Positions 8,163-18,310 are shown, counted from the stretch's first letter. The stretch is DNA of 64,000 nt from Bacteroidota bacterium (GCA_021831685.1 JAKBMG010000113.1:1-64000), one strand, 5' to 3'. Notes: a model not told the origin generated them from the sequence alone. Program-made: numbers and translations.

Positions 8163-10250
8163 CTATTTTATTAAGATCATTTTTTTTGTAAGAATGGATT
8201 CTTCGGTCTTTAGCTGGTAGAAGTAAATCCCGCTGTTTAAACCAGAGGCATTAAATTGAACATTATAGTTTCTCCCGGCTTCTGCTATACTGTCAAATAA
8301 ATTTGCGACTTCTATTCCGAGGACATCATAGACTTTAATGGTTGCGTGCATTCTATGAGGAACCGAAAATCCGATATTAGTCGATGGATTAAAAGGGTTT
8401 GGATAGTTTTGGTTCAAGGAAAAATCTTTTATAACTGTAGGCGAATTTTTTACATCCATAGGTGTTGCAATTGAAAATGCACCTGTTGAAGAGATGCTAG
8501 TGGATAAGTTATTCTTGTCAAAAATTTTAATTAAACAATTTTGCGATGAAACATTTGGAACTAAGAATCTGAAAAATCCATAAATTGCCTGGGCATCCGG
8601 TGCTAATGTGCTCCAGCTTGATCCGCCGTTCGTTGATAACCCGATTATTAAATCTGAAATCGAATAGCTGTTCCATCTTACTTCTTGCACAGAGCCTGCC
8701 TGCCAGATTTCCCCTACAGCCGGCGATAATATTTGAATAGATCCTGTTAGCCCTGGCTCTACAATATCAACTTTGTAAAAATTAAATCCACCGGTATCAA
8801 AAACAATTTTTAACTTGTGTACGCCTTTTTTCAATAAAATAGTGTTTGCGCTAATTGTCGTCCATGTTTGCCATCCGCTGGTAGACGGAACTGTTATTGA
8901 ACCGGTGACATTAATCCCGTCTATTTCGACATGCAGCGAACCTCCTCCCGATTCCGAAGCAACACGAAAATTGAAATTATATGTGGCGCTGTCTATTATA
9001 TTAACTGTGTAATTTAACCATTCACCCGGGTTAATCCAGCCGACATCGTAACCGCCTCCGTTATCGACGCATGATTCTATCCCGACACTGTCATTCCTAT
9101 AAAGCCCTCCGTTATTTGTTGTTGCTGTATTGTAATACCCGGAATTTTGACCACCTAAATCATAATTGATGGCATAGATAGTCCCCGGGATTTTTGTCGG
9201 ATTACCTGAATACGGAGCTTGTCCACCGCTTCCTACTGTTACATTTGACGAACTTGATGTCGCCTGATATCCTGAATCTGTTGTTACTACTGCTGAGATA
9301 GAATAATTTCCCGGACTAACATTTCTCCATGTCATTTGGTAAGGACTAATATCGGATTCTCCTATTTTTAGTGCACCCTGAAAAAATTCCACCTTAGAAA
9401 TTTTTCCGCTGTATTGAACATTCGTATTTATCGGAATATCTGAAAGTGTTGCATAAGTTGAACTATTTAATGGAGAACTTAAATTTATTTGAGGCAATGC
9501 CGAAATATTTTTATAAACTCTAACATAATCAACTACCAATTGCTGAGGAAATACAGTCGAAGAATCAGGGTTACTCGGCCAACTTCCGCCAACAGCGAGA
9601 TTAAGAATGATGAAAAACGATTTCCTAAAGGCCTCTAAAGCAGACGGAGAAGTGTTTAGTACATTATAAGTTATTCCGTCAATATGCCATGCAATTTGCG
9701 TTGGAGTCCAGGTAATATCATAAACATGGAATGAGTCTGCTAATGTTCCTGAATTTAAAGTGTAAGTGTTAGTAAAATCGCCACCCCAATGAGCCGAGCC
9801 GTGCACGGTATTTTCTCTTCCTTGACCGCCTATCATTTCCATAATATCGATCTCGCCGCATTTAGGCCAGCCGACGGAGCTTATATTGTCTCCCAACATC
9901 CAGAAAGCCGGCCACATTCCTTGACCGAATGGAAGCTTCATCCTTGCTTCTATCTTTCCGTATTGAAACGATTTTAATCCTTCAGTCTTTATCCTTGCAG
10001 AAGTATAAGAACCGTTGCTCTCTTTTCGCGCATTTATATAAAGGTATCCGTTCTGAATATAAATGTTGTTTGAGCTGTTGGTATATGTCTCCAATTCATT
10101 ATTTCCCCAGCCTTTATTGTTCCCTAAATCAAATGTCCATGCGGAATTATCAAGTGTAGGTCCGTTGAATTCATCTGACCATACTAATTGATAATTCTGC
10201 GCGAATGTTGATATATAAGGAAAAAGAAGTAGTAGAAAAATTTTCTTCAT
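8163..10250 (-). CDS. Secreted GH16 beta-glucanase with carbohydrate-binding module and type IX sorting domain
   Basis: 695 residues. A signal peptide (about 1-17) leads into a GH16 domain (about 20-250) with the catalytic motif EIDIME (E133, D135, E138) preceded by GKIEARMKLPFGQGMWPAFW. An Ig-like spacer follows (about 255-340), then a CBM6-like domain (AINYDLGGQNSGYYNT to FNFYKVDIVEP), a second Ig-like region, and a C-terminal type A sorting domain with LNQNYPNPFNPSTNIGFSVP and a GIYFYQL ending. It should hydrolyse beta-1,3 or mixed-linked glucans outside the cell after export through the type IX system, whose translocon protein SprA is encoded at 19.5 kb. Confidence 0.93.
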   Translation of the reverse strand: MKKIFLLLLFPYISTFAQNYQLVWSDEFNGPTLDNSAWTFDLGNNKGWGNNELETYTNSSNNIYIQNGYLYINARKESNGSYTSARIKTEGLKSFQYGKIEARMKLPFGQGMWPAFWMLGDNISSVGWPKCGEIDIMEMIGGQGRENTVHGSAHWGGDFTNTYTLNSGTLADSFHVYDITWTPTQIAWHIDGITYNVLNTSPSALEAFRKSFFIILNLAVGGSWPSNPDSSTVFPQQLVVDYVRVYKNISALPQINLSSPLNSSTYATLSDIPINTNVQYSGKISKVEFFQGALKIGESDISPYQMTWRNVSPGNYSISAVVTTDSGYQATSSSSNVTVGSGGQAPYSGNPTKIPGTIYAINYDLGGQNSGYYNTATTNNGGLYRNDSVGIESCVDNGGGYDVGWINPGEWLNYTVNIIDSATYNFNFRVASESGGGSLHVEIDGINVTGSITVPSTSGWQTWTTISANTILLKKGVHKLKIVFDTGGFNFYKVDIVEPGLTGSIQILSPAVGEIWQAGSVQEVRWNSYSISDLIIGLSTNGGSSWSTLAPDAQAIYGFFRFLVPNVSSQNCLIKIFDKNNLSTSISSTGAFSIATPMDVKNSPTVIKDFSLNQNYPNPFNPSTNIGFSVPHRMHATIKVYDVLGIEVANLFDSIAEAGRNYNVQFNASGLNSGIYFYQLKTEESILTKKMILIK

Positions 10251-10475
10251 AATTTTTTACCATTTTAATTATTAAAAAATTTCAAATGTTTTTACAATAT
10301 TTGATTAATCATATTCTTATTAAAGATTCATATTTTATGCCAGATAATAAGACGTTCCTATGATGATTTATCGAAAATTCAGAAGTAATTCAAATGTAGC
10401 AATTATCTAAATAATAAATCAATTTTATTAAAAGGATAAAATTTCTATCTCTTTAAAATTATAAAGAATGTTTAA
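10251..10475. other. AT-rich intergenic region without recognised signal
   Basis: These 225 bases lie between the divergent GH16 gene and the transglutaminase-like pseudogene. I see no hairpin, repeat or remnant of the pseudogene's missing N-terminal domain here. It must contain the GH16 promoter. Confidence 0.5.
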
Positions 10476-11780
10476 AAATATTCTTTTGATGCAAGTGTAT
10501 TACTTACTTGGACAAAAAAGAATGTACCTGCTTTCGACCCAGATCCAATGAGGCCGGCTTATACTAATTATCTTAAATATGTAAAGTTTGCGCCAAGCAA
10601 TTGGAAATCATGGGATGATATATCAAATTGGTATTACATTAAGCTATACAAGCCTAAAGTTATTATAACAGACAGGATAAATAATAAAGCGAAAGAACTA
10701 ACACAGAATTGCTCAAATGAAATAGAAAAGCTTTTTGATTATGTTCAGTCGATTCGTTATGTAGCAATCGAATTAGGTAGGGGTGGAATAATTCCTAATT
10801 CGCCTGAAAAAAGTACTTAAAAGGAAATGCCGCGACTGTAAAGATAAATCAGCTTTATTGGTAAGCTTATTAAGTTCAGTGAATATTAATACTAAACCCG
10901 TTTTGGTCTTAACTTCTAGTGAAGGAAGAGTCGATCCTGATTTCCCTTCATGGAATTTTAACCATATGATAGTTAAAGCGACCACAAAGAGCAGTTCTTC
11001 ATATTGGATGGACCCGAAAGTTGACCATTGTAAATTAGGAGAACTTCCCTCTGAATGCCAAGGCATAAATACATTAGTACTCAATAATGTAAGGACTTCT
11101 CAGATTGAAGTGATTCCACAAACTTCATTCGTAGATAATGAAAAGGATATAAACATCGATGTTTCATACGAAAACAACAACCTGCAAACTATGATATTTC
11201 AATTAAATTCAAAGGCGAATTAAACTATAATTATAGATCATATTTCAATGATAAAACAAAAGACGAGATAATTAAACTTTGTAAATCATTAGTTGCTGAT
11301 AATCATTTAGATACTAAAGTCACAGACTATTCATTAAACAATCTCGATTCTGTGAATTCAGATCTCCGGTTAGAATTTAAGTTGAATGTTCCAAATGCAA
11401 TAATAACGCAAGGTAATTTTCGCTTTCTGAATATTTACTCGGTTAATATTATTCCTAGCTTTTCATGGCTTGCAAGAGAAAAAAGACAATATGATCTGGA
11501 ATTTAATTTTCCATATTCAAAAAATGTTGAAACGAAAGTAAATCTTCCCAATGATAGATATGTTATAAAAGATTTGCCGTCAAATTATTTTGACAGAGAA
11601 AATGGTATTTCATTTAAGAAAAATTATCAAACAATATCGTCTAACGGATTCTCATGTGACGAGATATTTTCAATATCATCAAAGGATATTAAAGCAAAAC
11701 ATTTTGATGCCGTCAAGAATTTTGTTAACAACATTAAAAATAATTTGAATGAGAAAATAATTCTTACTTCTAAGTAGGAA
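10476..11780 (+). pseudogene. Decayed DUF3857/transglutaminase-like protein gene, two frameshifts and missing 5' end
   Basis: Three pieces in different frames read as one protein. Piece 1 (to about 10812) carries FDPDPMRPAYTNYLKYVKFAP and IELGRGGIIPNSPEK. Piece 2 (10813 to about 11189) carries CRDCKDKSALLV with the probable catalytic Cys (codon 10837-10839), FNHMIVKA (His) and YWMDPKV (Asp). Piece 3 (11190-11777) carries YDISIKFKGELNYNY and ends LNEKIILTSK. The first break is one extra A in a six-A run (10807-10812); the second is near 11180-11190. The usual GDCKDK is RDCKDK here. The large N-terminal beta domain and start codon are absent, so sequencing error alone is unlikely. Confidence 0.82.
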
Positions 11781-11790
11781 AATCTAAATT

Positions 11791-13404
11791 TTAGATAGTA
11801 CCAGTTAAACTTTCTGCCGTGAACGGAATGTCGGATAATTCTATTTTCGGATGTTTCTCAATAAAATAATTCATTGACCATTCGCTTGTTAATAAAATTA
11901 CAGTCCTGTCATTTGAATCCATTGCAATAGCAGCGCCGGCAGGCAGGACAATTTTCTCTAATTGATCATCGCTAATCTCAGGCGAAACCCACCGTAATAC
12001 TTTCCAGTTTGTTTGCTCTAATCTTGATTCCGCACCGTACTCATCCTGCAAACGATATTGAACAACTTCAAATTGAAGAGGTCCAACAGCACCGAGTAGT
12101 GGAACTTTTTGATATGAACTTTTTAAGTAGAAGGCTTGAATAACACCCTCTTGCAAAAGCTGATCAAGACCGTCTCTAAATTTTTTGTAATTTGAAGGAT
12201 TGGGATTGTGCATGAATACAAAGTGTTCCGGTGCGAATTTTGGAATTTCATGATAGATAATTGCCGGATCTTCTGTAATCGTATCACCGATTCCAAAGTT
12301 TGAGTTCCCTACAAATCCAATAATATCGCCTGCATAGGCTTCGTCGATTGTTTCGCGATCTTGACCGAAGAGTTTTTGAGAATTAGACAATCGAAGTTTT
12401 TTCCCTGAAGTAGCGTGAGTAGCCTGCATATCGCGAGTAAATTTTCCCGAACAAACTCGAAGAAATGCTATTCTATCCCTATGCTTTGGGTCCATGTTTG
12501 CTTGAATCTTAAAAATGAATCCTGAAAAGTTATCGTCTTCAGGTTTTACAATTCCGGAAGTGCTTATTCTTGCCGCAGGGGGAATTGCATAATTAAGAAA
12601 TCCGTCTAACAAAAGCTGCACACCGAAATTGTTCATTGCGCTGCCGAAGAAAACCGGAGTTAATTTACCTTGAATGACCGCATCGGAATTAAATTGTTCC
12701 CCCGCAGTATCGAGCATTTCTAGCTCTTCGATTAAACGGTCATAATTTTCGGGGCTTAATTTTTCTTTCACGAAGGGGTCTGTAACATTGTGAACCGAAA
12801 CGGGAGCAATAAATTGGCCGCCTGTTGTTTTTTCAAATAAATGAATTTCTTTTCCGATCCGGTCATATACACCTTTGAAATCAAGGCCAGTGCCGAGCGG
12901 ATAGTTCATTGGATAAGCTCCGATTTTCAGAACGCTTTCCAATTCATCAATCAATGCAAGCGGGTCTAATGTAGGGCGGTCTAATTTATTTATAAATGTA
13001 AATATCGGTATTGACCTTTTACGACACACCTCGAATAATTTTTTTGTTTGAGCTTCAATTCCTTTTGCAGCATCAATTACCATCACGACTGCATCCACGG
13101 CTGTTAAAACACGGTAGGTGTCTTCGGAGAAATCTTCGTGACCCGGAGTATCAAGTAAATTTATCTTGTATCCTCTGTAATCAAATTGAAGGACTGTCGA
13201 ACTGATTGAAATTCCTCTCTTCTTTTCAAGCTCCATCCAATCGGATGTAGATGATCGTTGATTCTTTCTTGCCGTAACCGAACCGGCTAGCTGCACAGCA
13301 CCTCCGTACAATAGGAATTTTTCCGTAAGTGTTGTCTTTCCTGCATCAGGATGAGATATGATTGCAAAAGTTCTGCGTCTATTAATTTCTTTTAAATTTA
13401 TCAT
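11791..13404 (-). CDS. prfC: Peptide chain release factor 3 (RF3)
   Basis: 537 residues, full length. GTPase motifs are SHPDAGKTTLTEKFLLYGG (G1), the switch region STSDWMELEKKRGISISSTV, DTPGHEDFSEDTYR (G3) and NKLDRP (G4). Domain 2 and the RF3-specific C-terminal domain follow (HNPNPSNYKKFRDGLDQLL, PLLGAVGPLQFEV). It recycles RF1/RF2 from the ribosome after termination. Single gene; its upstream region faces the hpnC promoter. Confidence 0.97.
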   Translation of the reverse strand: MINLKEINRRRTFAIISHPDAGKTTLTEKFLLYGGAVQLAGSVTARKNQRSSTSDWMELEKKRGISISSTVLQFDYRGYKINLLDTPGHEDFSEDTYRVLTAVDAVVMVIDAAKGIEAQTKKLFEVCRKRSIPIFTFINKLDRPTLDPLALIDELESVLKIGAYPMNYPLGTGLDFKGVYDRIGKEIHLFEKTTGGQFIAPVSVHNVTDPFVKEKLSPENYDRLIEELEMLDTAGEQFNSDAVIQGKLTPVFFGSAMNNFGVQLLLDGFLNYAIPPAARISTSGIVKPEDDNFSGFIFKIQANMDPKHRDRIAFLRVCSGKFTRDMQATHATSGKKLRLSNSQKLFGQDRETIDEAYAGDIIGFVGNSNFGIGDTITEDPAIIYHEIPKFAPEHFVFMHNPNPSNYKKFRDGLDQLLQEGVIQAFYLKSSYQKVPLLGAVGPLQFEVVQYRLQDEYGAESRLEQTNWKVLRWVSPEISDDQLEKIVLPAGAAIAMDSNDRTVILLTSEWSMNYFIEKHPKIELSDIPFTAESLTGTI

Positions 13405-13664
13405 TGTATAAGTTGAATTAGTATATAAAAAAAGTAACTAAGGATTTTAAGCGGAAATGTCCTAGTAGAAGAACCGGGATATTATGTGCTGGCTTTCAAC
13501 CTGGTAAGTCGAACGATTATTGTCTTTATGAATTTTCAAAAGGCTCTAACTAAATTATTTTTACTGCACAAATTTAATTATTTTTCCCTCCTAGAACAAT
13601 ATTCAAGAGTAATTCACATTTTTATATAAGAATTATATCAAAAGGCTTAGAAAACTACTGATTC
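13405..13664. promoter_or_regulatory. Divergent promoter region prfC/hpnC
   Basis: 260 AT-rich bases separate two divergent genes and must hold both promoters. No riboswitch, strong hairpin or recognisable operator was found. Confidence 0.35.
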
Positions 13665-14537
13665 ATGGCGAATTTAATTAACACTAGTGATATGGATAGA
13701 AATTCTGCTTATAATGAAGCAATTAGGTTTGCAAAGAATCATTACGAAAACTTTCCAGTCATCTCTTTCCTAATTCCAAAAGACTTAAGAAAACATATTG
13801 CTATAATTTATTGGTTTGCAAGAACGGCAGATGATATCGCGGATGAAGGGACATTAACTCAAGCAGAAAGACTAATCCAACTCAATGAATTCGAAACGAG
13901 ATTGACCGAAACATTAAAAGGCAACTTCTCAAATCAATTTGATTTAGCACTTCATTCAACAGTGAAAGAAAAAAACCTATCGCTCAAATATTTTTATAAC
14001 CTTTTAAAGGCATTTCGGCAAGACATTACAGTTAAAAGATATGAGGACTTTTCGTCACTTCAGAGCTATTGTGTCAACTCAGCTAATCCGGTCGGAAGAC
14101 TAATCCTTGAGTTATACAATATCCGTGACGAAAATGCATTTAATTATTCAGATTCAATTTGCACAGCCCTTCAACTAACAAATTTTTGGCAGGATACTGC
14201 CTTAGATTTTCAAAAGGGCAGAATTTATTACCCGGCAAAAGAGATGGAAAAATTTGGTGTCACTGAAAAAATGTTTGAGTTGAATGAAAATAATTTTAAT
14301 TTAAAGGGGATGGTAAAGCATAATGTTGAGAGGACGTTAAAATTATTTGACGATGGCAAGAACCTTCTTTTGTTTTTAAATGGAAGATTGAATTATGAAA
14401 TTAAATGGACCATCATGGGAGGCGAAAAAATTTTAGATAAAATAAGATTGCTTAATTATAATGTCCTTAATTTTCGCCCCGAAATAACAAAAAAAGATGT
14501 TTTATCTCTATTAATAAAGTCTTTCTTTCAATTATGA
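13665..14537 (+). CDS. hpnC: Squalene synthase-like HpnC
   Basis: 290 residues of the trans-isoprenyl diphosphate synthase head-to-head family. Aspartate-rich motifs are ARTADDIADEG (about 47-57) and QLTNFWQDTALDFQKGRIYYP. In the HpnCDE pathway this enzyme turns presqualene diphosphate into hydroxysqualene. It starts the three-gene operon hpnC-hpnD-hpnE; its stop overlaps the hpnD start by four bases. The divergence between the two synthases, with two copies in tandem, is the usual HpnC/HpnD arrangement, and the first-gene position fits HpnC. Confidence 0.93.
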   Translation: MANLINTSDMDRNSAYNEAIRFAKNHYENFPVISFLIPKDLRKHIAIIYWFARTADDIADEGTLTQAERLIQLNEFETRLTETLKGNFSNQFDLALHSTVKEKNLSLKYFYNLLKAFRQDITVKRYEDFSSLQSYCVNSANPVGRLILELYNIRDENAFNYSDSICTALQLTNFWQDTALDFQKGRIYYPAKEMEKFGVTEKMFELNENNFNLKGMVKHNVERTLKLFDDGKNLLLFLNGRLNYEIKWTIMGGEKILDKIRLLNYNVLNFRPEITKKDVLSLLIKSFFQL

Positions 14538-15376
14538 GTGATTCGGTAAAAGAAATAGCGAAAGGCAGTAACAGTAGTTTTTATTATGCCTTCAATTTGC
14601 TTCCCGTGGAAAAACGGGATGCAATGAATACTGTCTATGCTTTTTGTCGCAAAACAGACGATATTGTTGATACCGAAAACGAATCGGACGAAATTAAATA
14701 TGATAAGCTGCACAAATGGAGAGTTGAATTAGAAAAATCTTTACGCGGGCATTCCGACTACCAGCTTCTAAATAAACTCGGTAAAACAATCACCCAGTTT
14801 AATATCCCTACTGACCCGTTCTTCGAATTATTAAAAGGAATGGAAATGGACCTTCAAAAGAAAAGATATGTTACTTTTGAGGACTTGCAGCTTTATTGCT
14901 ACCGCGTTGCTTCTACTGTCGGCTTAATGTGTATAGAGATTTTTGGCTACAAACATAAATCCGCTAAAGACTTTGCCGTTGACCTAGGTATTGCTCTTCA
15001 ACTTACTAATATCCTGCGAGATGTTAAGAAGGACTCACTTAACGGGAGGATTTACATACCGCAGGAGGATTTGCAGAAGTTTAATTACTCAGAAGATCAA
15101 CTGTTTAATCAAACGTATAACGGAAATTTCCAATCTTTAATGCAATATGAAGTAAACCGCGCTGAAATATTTTTTGACCGTGCAACAAAAGCACTTAACC
15201 TTGACGATAAATATTCCATGTTTGCCGCTAGAGCTATGCAGCATATCTATCATAAAATACTTGAAAAAATTATAAACGCTAATTACGATGTTTACCATAA
15301 AAATATTAAAGTCTCTAAAGTGGAAAAGGTGGGCATAGCTGTAGGCGTTTGGGCAAAGTACAGCCTAGTTTATTAA
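14534..15376 (+). CDS. hpnD: Presqualene diphosphate synthase HpnD
   Basis: 280 residues. The motifs RKTDDIVDTENE and QLTNILRDVKKDSLNGRIYIP are the two Mg-diphosphate-binding aspartate sites. YCYRVASTVGLMCIEIFGY is the typical HpnD/phytoene-synthase segment. It condenses two farnesyl diphosphates to presqualene diphosphate. Its start overlaps the hpnC stop (ATGA) and its stop overlaps the hpnE start (TAATG), showing translational coupling. Phytoene synthase is the main alternative, but the neighbours favour squalene. Confidence 0.93.
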   Translation: MSDSVKEIAKGSNSSFYYAFNLLPVEKRDAMNTVYAFCRKTDDIVDTENESDEIKYDKLHKWRVELEKSLRGHSDYQLLNKLGKTITQFNIPTDPFFELLKGMEMDLQKKRYVTFEDLQLYCYRVASTVGLMCIEIFGYKHKSAKDFAVDLGIALQLTNILRDVKKDSLNGRIYIPQEDLQKFNYSEDQLFNQTYNGNFQSLMQYEVNRAEIFFDRATKALNLDDKYSMFAARAMQHIYHKILEKIINANYDVYHKNIKVSKVEKVGIAVGVWAKYSLVY

Positions 15377-16659
15377 TGAAGAAATGCATAGTAATAGGAG
15401 GAGGATTTGCCGGTCTAACATCTGCAGTCTACCTTACCAAAGCAGGATATAATGTTGAACTCATAGAAGCTTCGTCTAAGCTAGGCGGGCGTGCCTATTC
15501 CTTCCTTGATAAGAATACCGGCACCGTAATTGACAACGGACAGCACATTCTGATGGGTTGTTATGAAGAAACTCTAAAATTTATTAAACTGATTAAAGCT
15601 GAAGATAATTTTCATTTTCAAAAAAGATTAGAGGTAAATTTTCTTGCATCCAATTTTAAAATTCTACCATTAAAATCTTTCCCCGTTTTTTATCCTTTAA
15701 ATCTATTGCTTGGTTTGCTAAATTATAAAGCCATTACATTTTTTGAAAGACTAAAGCTTCTAAAGTTCATATTGACGCTTCCGTTTTTTTCTAAAAAAAA
15801 ATTAGATCATATGAACGTTGCTGAGTTGCTTGAAAATGGAAATCAAAACGAAAACATTAGAAAAGCATTTTGGGAAATTATCGCGGTTGGCGCTTTGAAT
15901 GCAAATATTAAAAATGCATCTGCAAAAATTTTTGCGGATGTCTTGAGGAAAATATTTTTCAAGGGAAATTCCTCTTCGACAATTGTCCTCCCCTTATATG
16001 GTTTAAGTGAATCCTATTGCAATCATGCTCAAAAATTTATAGAAGAAAATAATGGGAGAATTTTTTTTTCAGAGCCTGTCTTATCGCTGCAAATTGAAAA
16101 TGAAAAAGTTTCAGAAATAATTACCTCTAAAAGAACTATCACGGATTTTGACTTTGTTGTAATCGCAGTTCCTTTGTTTGCGATTGAAAAGATTTCTCCG
16201 GATATAATTACTGATAAGTTTCATCTCAAGTATTCTTCAATTCTGTCAACTCATATTTGGTTGAACGAAAATCCATTGGATAAAACTTTTTATGGATTGA
16301 TTGATTCTGAAGTACATTGGATTTTTAACCACGGCACACACATCACTATCGTTATTAGCCATGCGAATGAACTGGCAGAGAAATCAAACGAAGCAATTTT
16401 TGAAATTATTATGTCTGAGATTGAAAAATTTACAAAAATTAAAAAAGAGTTGGTTATTAGATATAAAATTATTAAAGAAAAACGGGCAACATTTATTCCG
16501 TCAGGTGATATAATAAAACTAAGACCACCGGCAAGAACAAAATTAAGAAATGTTTTTCTTGCAGGGGAATGGACGGATACCGGCTTGCCGTCGACAATAG
16601 AAAGTGCTGTCAAAAGCGGGCACACTGCAGCAGAAATTATTATTGGACAATCATATTAG
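15376..16659 (+). CDS. hpnE: Hydroxysqualene dehydroxylase HpnE (FAD-dependent)
   Basis: 427 residues with an N-terminal FAD dinucleotide-binding fold, CIVIGGGFAGLTSAVYLTKAG, then the acidic end of strand 2 (NVELIEA), GGRAYSF and the C-terminal FAD motif FLAGEWTDTGLPSTIESAVKSG. It reduces hydroxysqualene to squalene. An open frame begins at 15349, but the ATG at 15376, coupled to the hpnD stop, gives the standard MKKCIVIGGG start and is preferred. Last gene of the squalene operon. Confidence 0.93.
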   Translation: MKKCIVIGGGFAGLTSAVYLTKAGYNVELIEASSKLGGRAYSFLDKNTGTVIDNGQHILMGCYEETLKFIKLIKAEDNFHFQKRLEVNFLASNFKILPLKSFPVFYPLNLLLGLLNYKAITFFERLKLLKFILTLPFFSKKKLDHMNVAELLENGNQNENIRKAFWEIIAVGALNANIKNASAKIFADVLRKIFFKGNSSSTIVLPLYGLSESYCNHAQKFIEENNGRIFFSEPVLSLQIENEKVSEIITSKRTITDFDFVVIAVPLFAIEKISPDIITDKFHLKYSSILSTHIWLNENPLDKTFYGLIDSEVHWIFNHGTHITIVISHANELAEKSNEAIFEIIMSEIEKFTKIKKELVIRYKIIKEKRATFIPSGDIIKLRPPARTKLRNVFLAGEWTDTGLPSTIESAVKSGHTAAEIIIGQSY

Positions 16660-16953
16660 CCTACATCTTTTCTTATTATTTTGAGAATAAGGCACCCCAA
16701 AAAAGGTTTTCTGACCCTACACTTTCGGATAGTAACACAAGAAAAATTGAGTTGATTATTATCCCGCTTGTTATTAATTTTTATACAAAGTTGTTTCAAT
16801 CATTTATTTTTATGATCAAATTCCATCCACATACAATAGAAAGGAGCCAATCTAGCAAATCAAAATTCCATAATCATTTTCGTTTTATCGTAATAAGCGA
16901 TTGTAAGAACTTTCTAATTACAAAATTTTATATACAAATTTCCGGGGATTAAA
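16660..16953. promoter_or_regulatory. Upstream region of citrate synthase
   Basis: 294 bases without a credible gene. A GGGGA element at 16945-16949 precedes the gltA ATG by four bases. No strong hairpin for the end of the hpn operon was found. Confidence 0.35.
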
Positions 16954-18252
16954 ATGAATAAAGATCATTTAACTCTAACCGATACAGCTAAACTATTTAT
17001 CAATGATAAAGAGTTTGACTTACCTACAACTGTTGGTTCCGAAGATGAAGTAGGAATTGATATCTCTCAATTAAGAAATAAAACCGGCGCAATAACGTTT
17101 GATTCCGGCTATGGAAATACCGGCTCGTGCCAAAGTTCTATTACATTTATTGACGGAGAAAAAGGAATACTTCGTTACCGCGGATATCCGATAGAAGAAC
17201 TAGCTGAGAAATCTAACTTTATTGATGTAAGTTTTCTGCTCATATTTGGACATCTTCCAAATAAAGCTGAGCTCGAAAGATTTCACTTTCAACTAACTCA
17301 TCATAGCCTGATTCATGAAGATATGAAAAAATTTTTTGAAGGCTTTCCTCCTACTGCTCATCCGATGGGAATTCTTTCAGCGATGGTTAGTTCATTATCT
17401 GCGTTTTATCCAGAAGCTGGATATGATGCCGACGTTGAACTGAATATTGTTAGATTACTGGCAAAATTAAAAACCATTGCTGCTTTTTCATATAAGAAAT
17501 CTATCGGGCAGCCTTACGTTTATCCAAGGAACGACCTTAGCTATAGCGCCGATATGTTGAATATGATGTTTGCGGTGCCATCAGAGCCTTACGAAGTTCC
17601 TAAAGTTGTTGAAGAAGCTTTGGATCTCCTTTTAATTTTGCATGCCGACCATGAACAAAATTGCAGTACATCTACCGTGCGAATGGTTGGAAGCAGTGAA
17701 GCTAATTTATTTGCTTCAATTTCATCAGGTATCTGTGCGCTTTGGGGACCGCTTCATGGCGGAGCAAACCAGCAAGTAATTCAAATGCTCGAAAAAATTA
17801 AAAACGATGGTGGGGATTATAAAAAATATATTAACCTTGCAAAAGATCGCGAATCAAAATTTAAGTTGATGGGCTTCGGTCATAGAGTATATAAAAATTT
17901 TGATCCGAGAGCTAAAATTCTAAAAGGCTCCGCCGATAGGGTTTTGTCTGAAATCGGCGTAAAGGATCCGCTTTTGGATATTGCAAAGAACCTTGAAGAA
18001 ATCGCTTTGAAAGATGAATTTTTTATTGAACGCAAACTTTATCCCAATGTTGATTTCTATAGTGGAATAATTTACCGTGCAATGGGAATTCCTACTAATA
18101 TGTTCACTGTTATGTTTGCTCTGGGAAGGCTTCCCGGGTGGATAGCGCAATGGAAAGAAATGCGCGAAACTCCCGGCGCAAGAATTTACCGTCCGAGGCA
18201 AATTTATACCGGCGAAACTAAACGTTCCTTTGTTCCACTGGAAAAAAGATAG
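16954..18252 (+). CDS. gltA: Citrate synthase
   Basis: 432 residues of the Gram-negative type with the extra N-terminal beta domain. Catalytic residues lie in GPLHGGANQ (His), MGFGHRVYKNFDPRA (His) and YPNVDFYSGIIY (Asp). The conserved ILRYRGYPIEELAE is present. It condenses oxaloacetate and acetyl-CoA to citrate at the entry of the TCA cycle. Single transcription unit with its own terminator. The opposite activity, citrate lyase, is encoded at 36-38 kb. Confidence 0.97.
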   Translation: MNKDHLTLTDTAKLFINDKEFDLPTTVGSEDEVGIDISQLRNKTGAITFDSGYGNTGSCQSSITFIDGEKGILRYRGYPIEELAEKSNFIDVSFLLIFGHLPNKAELERFHFQLTHHSLIHEDMKKFFEGFPPTAHPMGILSAMVSSLSAFYPEAGYDADVELNIVRLLAKLKTIAAFSYKKSIGQPYVYPRNDLSYSADMLNMMFAVPSEPYEVPKVVEEALDLLLILHADHEQNCSTSTVRMVGSSEANLFASISSGICALWGPLHGGANQQVIQMLEKIKNDGGDYKKYINLAKDRESKFKLMGFGHRVYKNFDPRAKILKGSADRVLSEIGVKDPLLDIAKNLEEIALKDEFFIERKLYPNVDFYSGIIYRAMGIPTNMFTVMFALGRLPGWIAQWKEMRETPGARIYRPRQIYTGETKRSFVPLEKR

Positions 18253-18269
18253 AAAAAAGTACTATAACT

Positions 18270-18309
18270 AAAGCGCACAGTTTCATCCTTTTTAAGATTG
18301 TGCGCTTTT
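18270..18309. terminator. Terminator between gltA and the convergent small gene
   Basis: A 10-bp stem (AAAGCGCACA at 18270-18279 with TGTGCGCTTT at 18299-18308), a 19-nt loop and T/A tracts on both outer sides. It ends right before the stop of the minus-strand small ORF, so it can serve both directions. Confidence 0.75.
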
Positions 18310-18310
18310 G

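Noticed and set aside
11771-11784. 14-base word shared with 40384-40397, as a possible dispersed repeat
   Set aside because: In a 64-kb AT-rich window several 14-base matches are expected by chance; no longer similarity surrounds it.
13405-13664. Possible structured RNA or riboswitch before hpnC
   Set aside because: Some GC-rich words (CCGGGATATTATGTGCTGG) looked paired, but no consistent fold or known motif emerged.
13665-15376. Carotenoid (phytoene) synthases instead of HpnC/HpnD
   Set aside because: Two tandem synthases followed by an HpnE-type FAD enzyme fit the squalene route; no carotenoid desaturase or cyclase is nearby.
16569-16952. 127-residue frame after hpnE
   Set aside because: It overlaps the conserved FAD motif of hpnE in another frame and its own part is AT-rich without protein features.
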